In this document: positions 1 to 10,530 of the stretch, in pieces
How the letters are laid out: every line of letters starts with the position of its first letter
Numbering within the stretch: position 1 is the first letter of the stretch
Assembly (NCBI GenBank): GCA_030248065.1
Contig: JASAMV010001294.1
Coordinates: 1-20,691, forward strand
Source of the DNA: Rhynchonema sp. JSB1_4
Lineage: Eukaryota > Nematoda > Chromadorea > Monhysterida > Xyalidae
Length of the DNA stretch: 20,691 nt
Reading direction: 5' to 3'
Translations under genes and position numbers: made by a program
Notes under the pieces: generated by a model
The model's database searches: none
Told to the model about the DNA's origin: nothing
What the model saw: only the letters and a program-made list of their open reading frames with translations

Positions 1-3000
1 TCCAAGTTTCAGTTCCTAACCGGGAACTACACTGCCCTTAACCCATACGTGGCCATCATTTGTGGTACATACCACCCAACTTGTCTTCAGTCCGTTGAGG
101 AGCGGCTTCGCCTCGTCCGCATCAGGGCGAAGTGAGAGGGTGATGGAGGGCGCTGAGCAATGTAAATAAACAAACGACGAGCACATTTCAAAAGGAAAGT
201 CGTCATTCTGAAATTCGCAGCAGGACTGACGTTGAGAAATTTATAAGCGACTATGAAAACCGAACCAACTGCACGCTAATCCGACAAGTTGTTGCCAAAA
301 ACCCTAGTCTATCTGCTGTTCTTCGATTGAAATATGTGTGCTCGAACGTGCGAAATGGATGCAAACATGCACTTAACTGCTACATTCAGCAGAAAGTCGA
401 CCATGGCTGCATTATTCGAATGACCCAACCGCACTCCACGCAGTGCATCAATGCATCCGTTCGGTCATTTCGGTGTTCATGCGGCTCCGCACATTGTCAC
501 AACACAAATTCCATTGAATTCAAGACTGTCGCTGAGTTCTTTCATTGGAAAGCCGAGGTTGAGAAACAGGAGTCGGTCTCGTTCACCAGCCAGACATTCC
601 ACGATCATAGTTAGTGGTGCTTTTTACCGTGCCTTCAGCATTTCACTTGCGTTCCTCCACTAAAAATGCCACAAACTAATGCAGGTGACAAATGCCGAAC
701 TGTGACTTACCGGTGCAATCGAAGCGGCCACTACAAGTACCAAGGGAAATGTTCAGCTGATTTTGCTCTCAGGGCACCAAGAGAAGGTGTGTACAAGCGC
801 AATAACTTTCGGCACTTGATAAAGTTAAAGATAGCACTCTGGCCCTCTGTATTGTCTTGAACCAATTACAGTAAAATTTTCACAATTGATGTTCAGGCAG
901 ATCGGTGAAAATCAACGGCACCTGTTCGGCGATGATCAAAGCTACATTCCACACAATCGCCGGTGTGGAGGTTACGGCTACCCGATTGAACGAACATGCC
1001 GACCACGACCGATTGCTGCGCAACATGCGAATCGATGAAACGACAAAAGCAAACATGACATTTTCGATCAGTGATGGGCGGTCCAACTCGTTCATTCTAG
1101 ATGAAATTGCAAGTGAGTGTCATTGTCAGTAAACGTAGGCATGCAACAGACTACTTATCAAACGTAATTGTATTTTTCGATTCCAGACGAATGTGGCGTT
1201 AAGTCACGAGCGGGTCTAATCACGAACACCGATGTTAACAACTGCCGGCGATTGTACTTGCGTGACAACGACGAAAATATCCTGTTGGATCTGTCTGACA
1301 CGGCCAGTCTGCAGAAAATGGTTTGCTGGTTATACTGCTAGCCGATGTACAAATGCTGCTTGACCAACTGGTTGTCAATGATTGCAGGTTGTCAGATTTC
1401 ATCGAGAGAAGGGAGCAGATTCACCTTTCTTGTCGTTCAGCGGTGATGCCACCACATTCCATCATCTGGTAATTCAAGATCCAAAACAGCGGGACTATAT
1501 GGACATGATTGGAAGGAGGCTGATTCAAATCGATGGAACACACGGAACAACGGCGGAGGGCCACATTCTGATCACGCTGTCAACCATTGACGAATTCGGC
1601 AAAGGTTTGTTGGCTGCATCTTGCAATCTGCTTCCTTTCGTTTCTGTTGGTTCAGAAATACACGCACACGCACCAAGCGCTTCTCATTGTATTCTGACTT
1701 GTGCTGCGGACTTGCAGGTCTGCGACTTGCTTCGATTGTCGTGAACGAAGAGAGCGCTGAAAATTTGACGCCACCCCTAGAAGCTATCAAAGCCAACCTG
1801 CCGGCTGACTTCCAGACTGATGAAGTTATGACTGACATGGCAAATTGTTTTCGTAATGCCTGGTGCGCCGCGTTCACAAATGAGCCGCTACCAAATTTTG
1901 TCTGGTGTGATTGGCATGTCAAACGCAGGTGGAATGAAAGACTTCCAAAATTACTTCCTGGTGCAAAGAATAAGGTTTGTGATGCACTTAAGCGCCGCTC
2001 CGATTTGTTACGACGGTTAATTTGTTGAAGTTGCACAACGATTTCTTAAATAATTTTAGGTCAGCCGGACCTTAAATTGAAATAGCGTCACTTTTGCCGT
2101 GTCAGACTACAAGCTATATGAGTGCTCAAATTTCAAAAGTAGCCCGAAGGAATTCATGACCTCACTCAAGAAGCGCAGAAAAATGTCATCGTCGTTGGAC
2201 CATTTCGGGCAAACAATGGGTGCTTTGCACGAGCTCATCCTCAGGGGGGTTGTTACAACTGCGAGACAGTTTCTATAACAAAACAGCAGCGAACCCATTT
2301 CAGGTTCTGTTGTCCGTGACTTTGCATGAGCTGCGAAACATTGTGCGTGAAAAGTCACCCTACAAAGTCAAATCGATGTTTGATCGTGTTGTTCGCCGTC
2401 TTCGATTGCATCAAAAGCTCGGCGCTGTCAAGTATTTGAAATCGACCTACGGTGGATCGCGACTGGTTCGTCACGTCGTTTTATCGTTGTTACTGCTGTC
2501 TTCCAGATGCGGCTTGCTTGTATTCATCATGATGACAGGTGGTTGAAAGTTACTTTTTCCACGTTGTTCCTGTTCAGGAACGTTGGGGCGGCCACGTCAG
2601 ATATGGGTCATTGGCACACACGAACATGCACCTCGAAAGTTATCACGCGCTCCTGAAACAGTACCGAATGGGTCGTAAAAAGAAGCGACGATTGGATCAA
2701 CTAGCACAGGTTTTTATTTGAAAGTTGTCTGAAAGTTGATGCACTAAATTTCGATCAAACGTGCTAAATTATAGATGCTTATCGACTCGACAACAACCGA
2801 CATCCGCCAGTACGAGCAGCGACTCGAAAAGTTCGGTGGCTGCAACTCAAAGCGACTTCAGGAAAGTCACGTGTATCATCGCAGGGCCAGCTATTTGTTC
2901 AAGTCCCAAAACAATGTTTGTGTTTTGTTTGAGCAATATTTTAGCCATTTTAAAGAAACTTGTGTTATTTCAATCACTTTCAATTCAGGACGTCAATCCG

Positions 3001-3877
3001 GCCATTGCCGTTGTCGACAGTCATCAGACCTGGCTCGTTCCATCACAAAGTCGTTCCTCAATGAACCATACGGTGCGCTGTGTCAATCAAACTTGTCCGG
3101 AGTCGTGCAAATTGAACTGCCGCTATTGTGGGGTTAGTAGCGGTGGGTAACCCAAAACGTGATGTGATGTGTCATAAACATCCAGCGCTCTGGTTTGCAG
3201 GTTTGCCCGCATCGATACGAATGCACGTGCGAAATCGGCGTCCGTCGGTATCGTCAAGTTCCGTGTAAACACCAACACGCCGTGAAAATCATTGACACTT
3301 ACGTTCCGCCCAGTGTTAGTCCTTTTCCTTTGTTTCACTGGAGTTATTGACAGCGTAAAATGCGCTCAAACATCTTTTGGTGACATGGTCGGGATTAGGG
3401 TCTTTCAAACACAATAATCAATAATGTCGCTCACTCACCCACCACACAACGTTGAACTGCATAGCGGGTCACTGCTAAGGCGGTGAATGAGCAGTGATGT
3501 TTCAGATGACGACAAATGGAGGGCCGGCGCCCACAGGACGAAAACGCTCGCCACAACAATGCAACGTCAACAATGACCACCCAGCTATCGTTGCGGTGGT
3601 GAATGATTGGATTGGTGAACTGCGCGGTCAGATGCACACAGCGACGAGTTTATTGCACAGAATTCGACATGATCAGTACTACGACATTCCCCTGTCCCTG
3701 GTGAAGAAACTCCGAAGCCGTGCAACAAATTGTGGACGTACGGCAAATGTGATGTTATCCGAGGGATATTTGCAGCAGTTAGAGGCTATTGCAACATCCC
3801 GCTCCAAGTTTTGCGCCCGCAAACTAACCATGGAAAAACAGTGTTTAACCTGGAAGAAGCCAAGAAGCACGTATTAG
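1..3877 (+). CDS. Mutator-like (MULE) transposase gene, 14 predicted exons, 5' end outside window
   Basis: Predicted exons: <1-131, 221-609, 685-786, 897-1112, 1187-1320, 1388-1604, 1718-1974, 2114-2248, 2304-2465, 2578-2709, 2775-2915, 2989-3132, 3201-3314, 3506-3877 (TAG). All introns are GT..AG and most keep the frame exactly. The product reads in order as a MULE transposase: an N-terminal Cys/His region (KYVCSNVRNGCKHA); a second one (VTYRCNRSGHYKYQGK, then KINGTCSAMIKATFH); the catalytic start LIQIDGTHGTT (first D, exon 6); VMTDMANCF (second D) and the CDWH CxxH motif (exon 7); NMHLESYHALLK (probable catalytic E, exon 10); and a SWIM zinc finger with CTC..PCKHQH (exon 13). Weak points are exon 1 (a splice-compatible frame only), the exon 7/8 junction, whose acceptor is a poor AAG, and the last exon, where I recognise nothing. 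No premature stop interrupts the assembled frame. It would be a DNA-cutting transposase or a domesticated derivative; terminal repeats are not visible. Confidence 0.85.
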
Positions 3878-4950
<1,073 letters not shown>

Positions 4951-5944
4951 TTATCACCAAAAATGTAACAGTGAACTGAGTGTCCCAGAGACACAGTGAT
5001 GCCCAACGAGCACAAATAACTGATAGCATCAATGCCGCCTTGTAATTCAGGCAGTGGTACAGTCAGGCTCAACCCAGTTACCCTGTTTTTTACTCATTTT
5101 TGGCGTTTTAGGATTCGTAACATGCATGATCGGAGGATCAGCAGCGGAATGTTACTCTTACATAATTGCTTCGAGCGGTGTAAAAAATAATAGAATGGTA
5201 AGGTTGCTAGTTTACAAGCGCAAGACGTGCAAAACTAGAAAAGCCAACTAGAAACCAAATATCGTAAGCTAAGCTTCGGCCATCCTAACTCTAAGCCCAA
5301 GCCGCAATCTCTCAAACACCGACCATGAGCCAGTAATCCCTTCGCCACTTTCCTCACTCCATCCGCATAATCTGCTTCCGATAGCCGCCAAGACGACGTG
5401 AAGTCGAAGCCAAATGCACCGTTGATTTGCATCTCAATCAGACCGGGCGAAACCACCAGCCCGCAACAATCCACCTGAAACGTTTGGATTTGGCTTGGCG
5501 GTTCAAGGTATCTAACTGGCTTAATTAGCAGATTGTCGCTTGATGTAGCTTGACAACGGGAGTGGACTCTACCTGTAGTCATAACCCATGGGTCACACTC
5601 ACACACACAAGGTAATAGAGGTCAAGTCAGAAAAAACGACAGGGCCGTGTTATTTCGATGCAGATAATTCGAAAGATTTTTATAATCTTTCAGACTTTCA
5701 GGAGCCACTTTCAGTACAAAAACAGGCTGCGATTTAGAACGACACTCATCAATTGGGTGATCGATTTCAAGTGTTCTTTCAATTTCATGTTCAAAAATCG
5801 TTTTTTTCGTTATGAATTGTCGGGGCTTTTGGCGTCGGCTCGATTGCGACGCTAGGTTCCGATTCCAAGGTCGAAAACACCTATTTTGCCTTATTGAAGA
5901 ACCAGACAATGGTTCAAAATTGCGTCGATACCTACACCCATTCA

Positions 5945-6178
5945 TTCATTCACACATTTTGAATGAAACGTGGCGTTCGTGCGCAGAAAAAGACCCAAAC
6001 TTTCACGCGGTTCGCGCGCATTGTCACATTTTGTACAGTATTTCGGGTAAAGTGCCAAATTCTAGGCAAGCATCACATAAAAATGACGTTTCAAAAACGG
6101 AACTAGATGAAAATGACTTATTGGATGTGGATTTGGCCCGGCCCCTCCCTTGGCCAAGAGCTGGATCCGCCCCGCCAC
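5945..6178 (-). mobile_element. Old MITE fragment, same family as 13661-14066, inverted
   Basis: The reverse complement aligns with the first part of the element at 13661-14066. Shared blocks include GGCGGATCCAGCT, CAAGGGAGGGGCC versus GGAGGCGGAGGGGCC, AAGTCATTTT, AATTTGGCACTTT, TGCGCGCGAA and GCACGAA.GCCA. Its outer end reads GGATCCGCCCCGCCAC and was interrupted at 6178 by insertion of the 6179-7608 element; the last bases continue at 7617. The other end is not clear. Divergence shows that it is older than its interruptor. Confidence 0.65.
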
Positions 6179-7608
6179 CAGGGTTTTTTTCACAATTTAC
6201 TAGGTGCAACTTAGGTGCAACCCCCCATTTTTTAGGTGCAACCTGGCCAAAGTAGGTGCAAGCCCTACTTTGATTAAAAAAACGCCGATTTTAGGTGTTT
6301 TTTGCCTGGTCATGCGTTTTAATGCTATTTGCGTGCTTTTAGAAGTTCAACAAAGTTGGAACGCAACGAACAGTCGCTTTCCCAAGCATGCCACATCAAA
6401 TTACCTGTTTTCAGACCATAACCTGATGTTTCGTTTTATCTCTCTCCTTTTTTCATTATATTTATTGCTCATGTAATTATGTTAATATTTGGTGTTGTCT
6501 GCTCGTCTAATATTGGTCATTAAAAATAATATTTTGCATGATCGGAAGAAATAAACTGCTGAAAGTTTGACTGTGGATTTCTTAGGAACCTAGACCCAGG
6601 AGTCAATTTGTTTTGTTGAAACAGCTCAAAACGAGTAGTACCTTTAGCAAACCTAAAAACTGATATTGGATCAAATCATATTATGCAAATCAAATCATAT
6701 TATCGGAGCTAGCATGGTAATGCTAAGCGACATATGGTTCATCATTATATGCTTTCGCTGTCATTTGTATTTTGTGTAAACGTTGCCATAGCCTGAAAAG
6801 CGTTTCCGATTATATTGCCTTGTCATTTTTGAACAATTTCTCATTATTATGTGCTGCGGCGATGCAAATGAACTGTGCTTTTATCGCTGTGCATCTTTTA
6901 TATTTGTTTGTGTCCTTATCCCTGTGTTCTGTGCTGTGTATCTACTTTGTTGGTGCATTTCATATAATCTGTGTCACAATTTACCTGTCTGCTTTGTTCC
7001 AGTGTCGTGCGTCACCAAATGTGCCGTCGGTTGTTTAGTGCTGTGTTAGTGCAGTGTGATCAGCATTTTAGCATAAACAAACTTTTGAAGGAAAGTCCGA
7101 ATTTCTGTAGCACGTTGAATTTTAGTTTGATTATTGAGAACTGATTAAGAAGTAAGCGAGTGTTTGACTTTGAGCTCCGAAGCAGTAAAATTTTCATGTT
7201 ACCATACCCACTTTTGGGGGTTATCATTCATTTACTTTTGCCCTTTGTTTAATTTGTGTTGGTATCTAATGCTGTTGTCATGTTCTGCTGTAGTATTTGT
7301 TGAATCTTATTACCAATACCAGGTGTTAACTGTGCGCGAAGTGCAATCAGACCAATAAATATTTTTTGTCGATGTCGACCAAACACCAAAGGTTTCGATG
7401 GAATTTAGTGGAAGGAACGAAGAAGCCGCGCAGCGCATTTTTTTCGTTTCTAAGGTTTTCGAACCTTAGAAGATGCTGTATAAATGCTAAATTAAGGAAA
7501 TAAGGGCTCAAAATGTTAGGTGCAAGCTTGCACCTAACCCTGAATTTTTAGGTGCAATTCTGATTTTTTAGGTGCAAATTGCACCTAAAAAGTGTCTAAA
7601 AAACTATG
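6179..7608. mobile_element. Non-autonomous hAT-type element (1430 bp) with TTAGGTGCAA end motifs
   Basis: It is flanked by a perfect 8-bp direct repeat CCCGCCAC (6171-6178 and 7609-7616), the duplication length of hAT transposases. The termini CAGGGTTTTTTTCACA and, inverted, CATAGTTTTTTAGACA form an imperfect inverted repeat. Copies of TTAGGTGCAA cluster near both ends: about 6201, 6211, 6232 and 6253 on the left, and 7519, 7549 and 7569 on the right, two of the latter being palindromic (TTGCACCTAA follows). The interior is AT-rich and encodes nothing resembling a transposase. It sits in NagA intron 1, inside an older MITE. Confidence 0.8.
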
Positions 7609-7898
7609 CCCGCCACTAGCCCACGCCCACGGCCCACCTGAACATCTGGAAGTCGTTTTTGATCGAAAAACACTCGCTCTGGGTTTAATATTACTCCGTT
7701 CTCGAACCAGAGATCTTCGCTGATCAAATCGTGCCGCCGTAACACTTGGCAATTGCGAAGTTGCACCAAACTGGAAGACGATAACGTTCGCAAACTGTCA
7801 TCATCGAATCGCATCTGTTTCGGCTGTTTTGACGGCATGATCAGGACCTCCTTTGGCGCACAAATCGACTTCAAATAATTTCTGCAGGTAATTCATTC

Positions 7899-8049
7899 CA
7901 GAGGTGGGAATCGGGCTAGGTTACCCCCAGCCGGACCCGGACCGACGAGGTCCTCGCCGGGTATGCCCGAGCCCGGCCCGGCGCGTTCCGGGCCCGACAT
8001 TCCGGAAGGTCGGGCCGGAAACGTCCGCCCGGCCTGATTCCCACTTCTG
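7899..8049. mobile_element. Short hAT MITE with GGCCC-rich interior (151 bp)
   Basis: Left end CAGAGGTGGGAATCGGGC and inverted right end CAGAAGTGGGAATCAGGC match at 16 of 18 positions. Flanks ATTCATTC (7891-7898) and ATTAATTC (8050-8057) form a 7/8 target-site duplication. The interior is made of GGCCC/CCCGG motifs. The 5'-CAGAG terminus and 8-bp duplication are typical of hAT elements. It lies just upstream of the NagA start. Confidence 0.85.
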
Positions 8050-8079
8050 ATTAATTCGCATGTTGTATTGCACTGTTCG

Positions 8080-9324
8080 CAGTGTTGGAGGTACTCTGGA
8101 GGGGGATACCTACTGTACCGCGCTCGGAGAGGGGGATACCTAACCTACTGTACCAGAGCCGATGGCCTGGGGGGTGATGTACCTAGGGAGGTTGGGGGGG
8201 GGGGGGTTGGGGGTTAGGTTTTGGGGTGAAAATTTTTAATGTGTTTATTATGTCTGGAATCGTGTGAAAACGTAGTAGTTGCGCACGTAGCGCGCGAATT
8301 TGGGGGTAATTTGAGGTAAAAACCACTGATTTTACACTAATTTTGGCCATTTTGGTCAAAAATTGGAACTTTTGAGGCAAAATCGGGGGATACCTACTGT
8401 ACCGGGGTGAAAATCGGGGGGGGGATACCTACTGTACCATGCCAAACATCGGGGGGATACCTACTGTACCAGGCGAGCGAGGGGGATTCCTACTGTACTG
8501 TGGGGGCTATCACCCCCCCAAACCCTCCCACCTCCAACACTGCACCTACCCCTACCCCAAGGTACATAACCCCCCAGCACATCGGCTCTGGTACAGTAGG
8601 TATCCCTCTCTCCGAGCCCGGTACAGTAGGTATTCCCACCAGCAGTGTAGTGGCTGGCAGTGCTGTGGCTACTTTTGCGGGGCGGGTAGGGTACATAGGT
8701 GGAAAAATCCGGGGCGGGTAGGGGGGTAGCGGTAGTGTACCTGGAATCTGGGGGGGGGGGGAAATCCGGTTTGGGGGGGGGGGGGAGGGGGAGAATTTTC
8801 GGGGCGGGTAGGGTACAATACAAGTTTTTTTGGGTGCCTGTTTTTATATGCTATAAAGTGCATATATCGCGCGTAGCGCGCGATTTTTTGCACTTTTAAG
8901 GGTTTTCGGTCGAAATCCCCCCTTAGGGGTAGGTACCTTGCAAGTTGCAACCACCCCTTGGGGGGGAAGGGTAGGTTAGGTACCTGGTACCTTGCAACCA
9001 CCCCGGAGGGTACCTTGCATGCAACCATCAATTTATGGTTTTTATAGGCATAAATGGGTGTTTTTCGACCTCAAAACTCCAAAAATCGCGCGCTCCGCGC
9101 GTAACCCTCCATATAATAGGTATTTGAGGCAAATTTTCGGCCAAAATGCGAAAAAATACCATTTTTTCGGCCAAATTTGCAGTATAATGCATGCAAAGAA
9201 AACCCTTTTTCGGACCTCAGGGGTACCTTGCAACCTCCCGGAGGCTGGGTAGGGGGGTACCTTGCAACCATTTGCCTGCCACTACACTTACATTACACTG
9301 CCCACCAGAGTACCTCCAACGCTG
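8080..9324. mobile_element. Foldback-like hAT MITE with TACAGTAGGTA arrays, interrupted by a second element
   Basis: With the insert at 8643-9308 removed, 8080-8642 joined to 9309-9324 has long terminal inverted repeats of over 100 bp. Left CAGTGTTGGAGGTACTCTGG matches the inverted right end CAGCGTTGGAGGTACTCTGG, and the match continues through a GGTACAGTAGGTAT motif and an AGAGCCGATG block. GGGGGATACCTACTGTACC or close variants occur about six times forward (8103-8500) and twice inverted (8590-8640). A CG palindrome lies near 8281-8296. No matching 8-bp flanks were found, so the outer duplication may have been lost. Confidence 0.75.
8643..9300. mobile_element. hAT MITE (658 bp) nested in the 8080-9324 element
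   Basis: A perfect 8-bp target-site duplication CCCACCAG lies at 8635-8642 and 9301-9308. The left end is CAGTGTAGTGGCTGG; the right end, inverted, is CAGTGTAATGTAAGTGTAG followed by TGGCAGGC. GTACCTTGCAACC-type motifs repeat at about 8934, 8986, 9010, 9221 and 9257, and GGGGCGGGTAGG-type motifs near the left. Two CGCGCG-N3-CGCGCG palindromes (8868-8882, 9087-9101) lie in AT-rich core DNA. There is no coding capacity. Confidence 0.85.
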
Positions 9325-9411
9325 GTCCGGGGTCAGGTCAATTAATGGGGGGCATAGTAGTGGCTGGGGGGGGGGGGGGGGGGGTTGGGGGCAGTGTAGT
9401 ACTTGGTCAGG

Positions 9412-9822
9412 GTGTTGACGATAGATAGATTGGGACCCGAAATGTGTTGACGATAGATAGATGACCAAAGTCCGAAATCGGGGGGGGGGGTCGACCCAAA
9501 CTTGTTGCCGATAGATAGATGGTGGGGGGGGGGGGTCGCCAAAAATCAAGGTATAGTATAGTGCATTAAGTAGGTAATAATGTGTAAATATTAATGAAAA
9601 TGTGTATAGATGTACTAAATCCGCGCGTAGCGCGCGATTTTTTGCCTATTTGGGACAAAAAATACCGATTTTGAGCCATTTTGAGGCAAAAATGCCCATT
9701 TTGGGGTCGAAATGTGTTGACGATAGATAGATTGTTCCCAGAATTTGTTGACGATAGATAGATTTGCCCATAAGTGTTGACGATAGATAGATGAAATCAA
9801 AAAGTGTTGACGATAGATAGAT
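9412..9822 (+). repeat. Interspersed array of seven GTGTTGACGATAGATAGAT motifs
   Basis: Near-identical 19-bp motifs start at about 9412, 9444, 9502, 9715, 9745, 9774 and 9804, all in the same orientation, separated by unrelated spacers of about 11-15 bp in the clusters and longer gaps elsewhere. Spacing is irregular and spacers are not conserved, so this is neither a simple tandem repeat nor a CRISPR array. A CG palindrome lies at 9622-9636 between the two groups. Confidence 0.85.
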
Positions 9823-9829
9823 GAATTTG

Positions 9830-9960
9830 GGGGGGGGGGGGGCCCCCCCCCCCCCACCCCCCCCCCCCCCCAAGTACTACCCTGGTTGGGGGGGGTTACC
9901 CCCCCCCCTCTCAGTACTTACCTACCACAAAACCCGAGGGGGGGTTGGGGGGGGGGGGTT
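9830..9960. repeat. Poly-G / poly-C low-complexity tract
   Basis: Runs of more than ten G are followed by more than ten C around 9830-9871, with further G and C runs to 9959. Such tracts can form G-quadruplexes or hairpins and are also prone to assembly error, so exact lengths here are doubtful. Confidence 0.9.
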
Positions 9961-10283
9961 GAGTACTTACCTCTCACAACTCCAAATCATACCTCTCACA
10001 AAGCAATTTTATACCTTTTTAAGGCAAAAATCGGTGTTTTTCGACCTTATTTTCCCAAAAAATCGCGCGCTCCGCGCGCAAACCCACCCATAATACCTAT
10101 TTTTAGGCGATTTTCGGCGAAAATTTTAAAAAAGTACTATTTTTACCTCAATTTTTGGCCAAAATTGTATCACAAAAACGGTGTTTTTTCGCCTTTTTGG
10201 GTGACCAAAATCATACCTCTCACGCTTCCCGTCCCAACCCCGCATCATACTTACCTCCCACACATGGGCCTGCCACTACACTG

Positions 10284-10530
10284 ATGGGGGGTTCTAATTT
10301 TCATTTGGTCTCCCGCTCCCGATGAAAAAAAACACTTTTAATAATGCCATGGACGGGTGACTGGTGGACGCGTGCTCGGTCTGGTGGATTTCCGTATGAT
10401 TAGTCGCTCGCGTCGTCGAAACACACGCACACGCACGGTTGGTACAAGTCTAAAACTGATCAGGCAATGTTTCATAGTTCGCCTTTACAATTCAGGCATG
10501 GATGATTTTCCAAAGATTTTTATCTCCTCT
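10284..10530. other. Non-coding stretch without recognised features
   Basis: Between the element ending at 10283 and the repeat starting at 10531 there is mixed-composition DNA with a short CA-rich patch (ACACACGCACACGCACG, about 10419-10437). One frame is open across it, but it resembles no protein family I know. Confidence 0.4.

Larger units (their letters stand above)
4977..7838 (-). pseudogene. AMDHD2: Partial N-acetylglucosamine-6-phosphate deacetylase (NagA/AMDHD2) gene, probably a pseudogene
   Basis: Minus-strand exons: 7838-7638 (ATG, 67 codons), 5474-5320, 5082-4977. Exon 1 encodes LVQLRNCQVLRRHDLISEDL and WFENGVILNPERVFFD, the N-terminal beta domain. Exon 2 encodes VVSPGLIEMQINGAFGFDF, the conserved PG(L/F)I(D/E).Q.NG..G.DF block. 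Exon 3 encodes PELQGGIDAISYLCSLGI then TVSLGHS, which carries a metal-site histidine. The enzyme converts GlcNAc-6-P to glucosamine-6-P and acetate in the cytosol. The roughly 70 residues with the HLEGPF metal-binding segment, normally between exons 2 and 3, are absent, although exon 2 (phase 2) would splice to exon 3 in frame. Everything after SLGHS (further metal ligands, catalytic Asp) is also missing. Intron 1 (2163 bp) is filled by MITEs. Catalysis by this copy is very unlikely. Confidence 0.85.
9392..10283. mobile_element. Probable composite hAT MITE with GATAGATAG array and poly-G/C tracts
   Basis: Left end CAGTGTAGTACTTGG and inverted right end CAGTGTAGTGGCAGG agree over the first nine bases. 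Flanks GTTGGGGG and ATGGGGGG agree at 6 of 8 positions, but in low-complexity sequence. The left half holds the GATAGATAG array; the right half holds TACCTCTCACAA and AGTACTTACCT motifs and a core nearly identical to part of the 8643-9300 element around 10037-10095. The two halves may be different elements joined near 9830. Confidence 0.55.

Noticed and set aside
1975..2036. Extension of MULE exon 7 through NKVCDALKRR to the stop
   Set aside because: A GTTTGT donor after the NK codons and resumption of family-like sequence at 2114 fit splicing better, although the acceptor there is weak and the point remains open.
6772..7049. Hydrophobic Leu/Cys-rich open frames suggesting a membrane protein
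   Set aside because: They lie in the AT-rich interior of the 6179-7608 element, overlap in two frames and have no recognisable family pattern or splice context.
8407..8899. Gly/Pro-rich open frames on both strands
   Set aside because: They are translations of poly-G/poly-C and repeat motifs inside MITEs; no conserved protein pattern is present.
8080..9822. Repeated motifs with spacers, resembling a CRISPR array
   Set aside because: The host is eukaryotic, spacing is irregular, repeats differ between neighbouring elements, and terminal inverted repeats with 8-bp duplications explain them as transposons.
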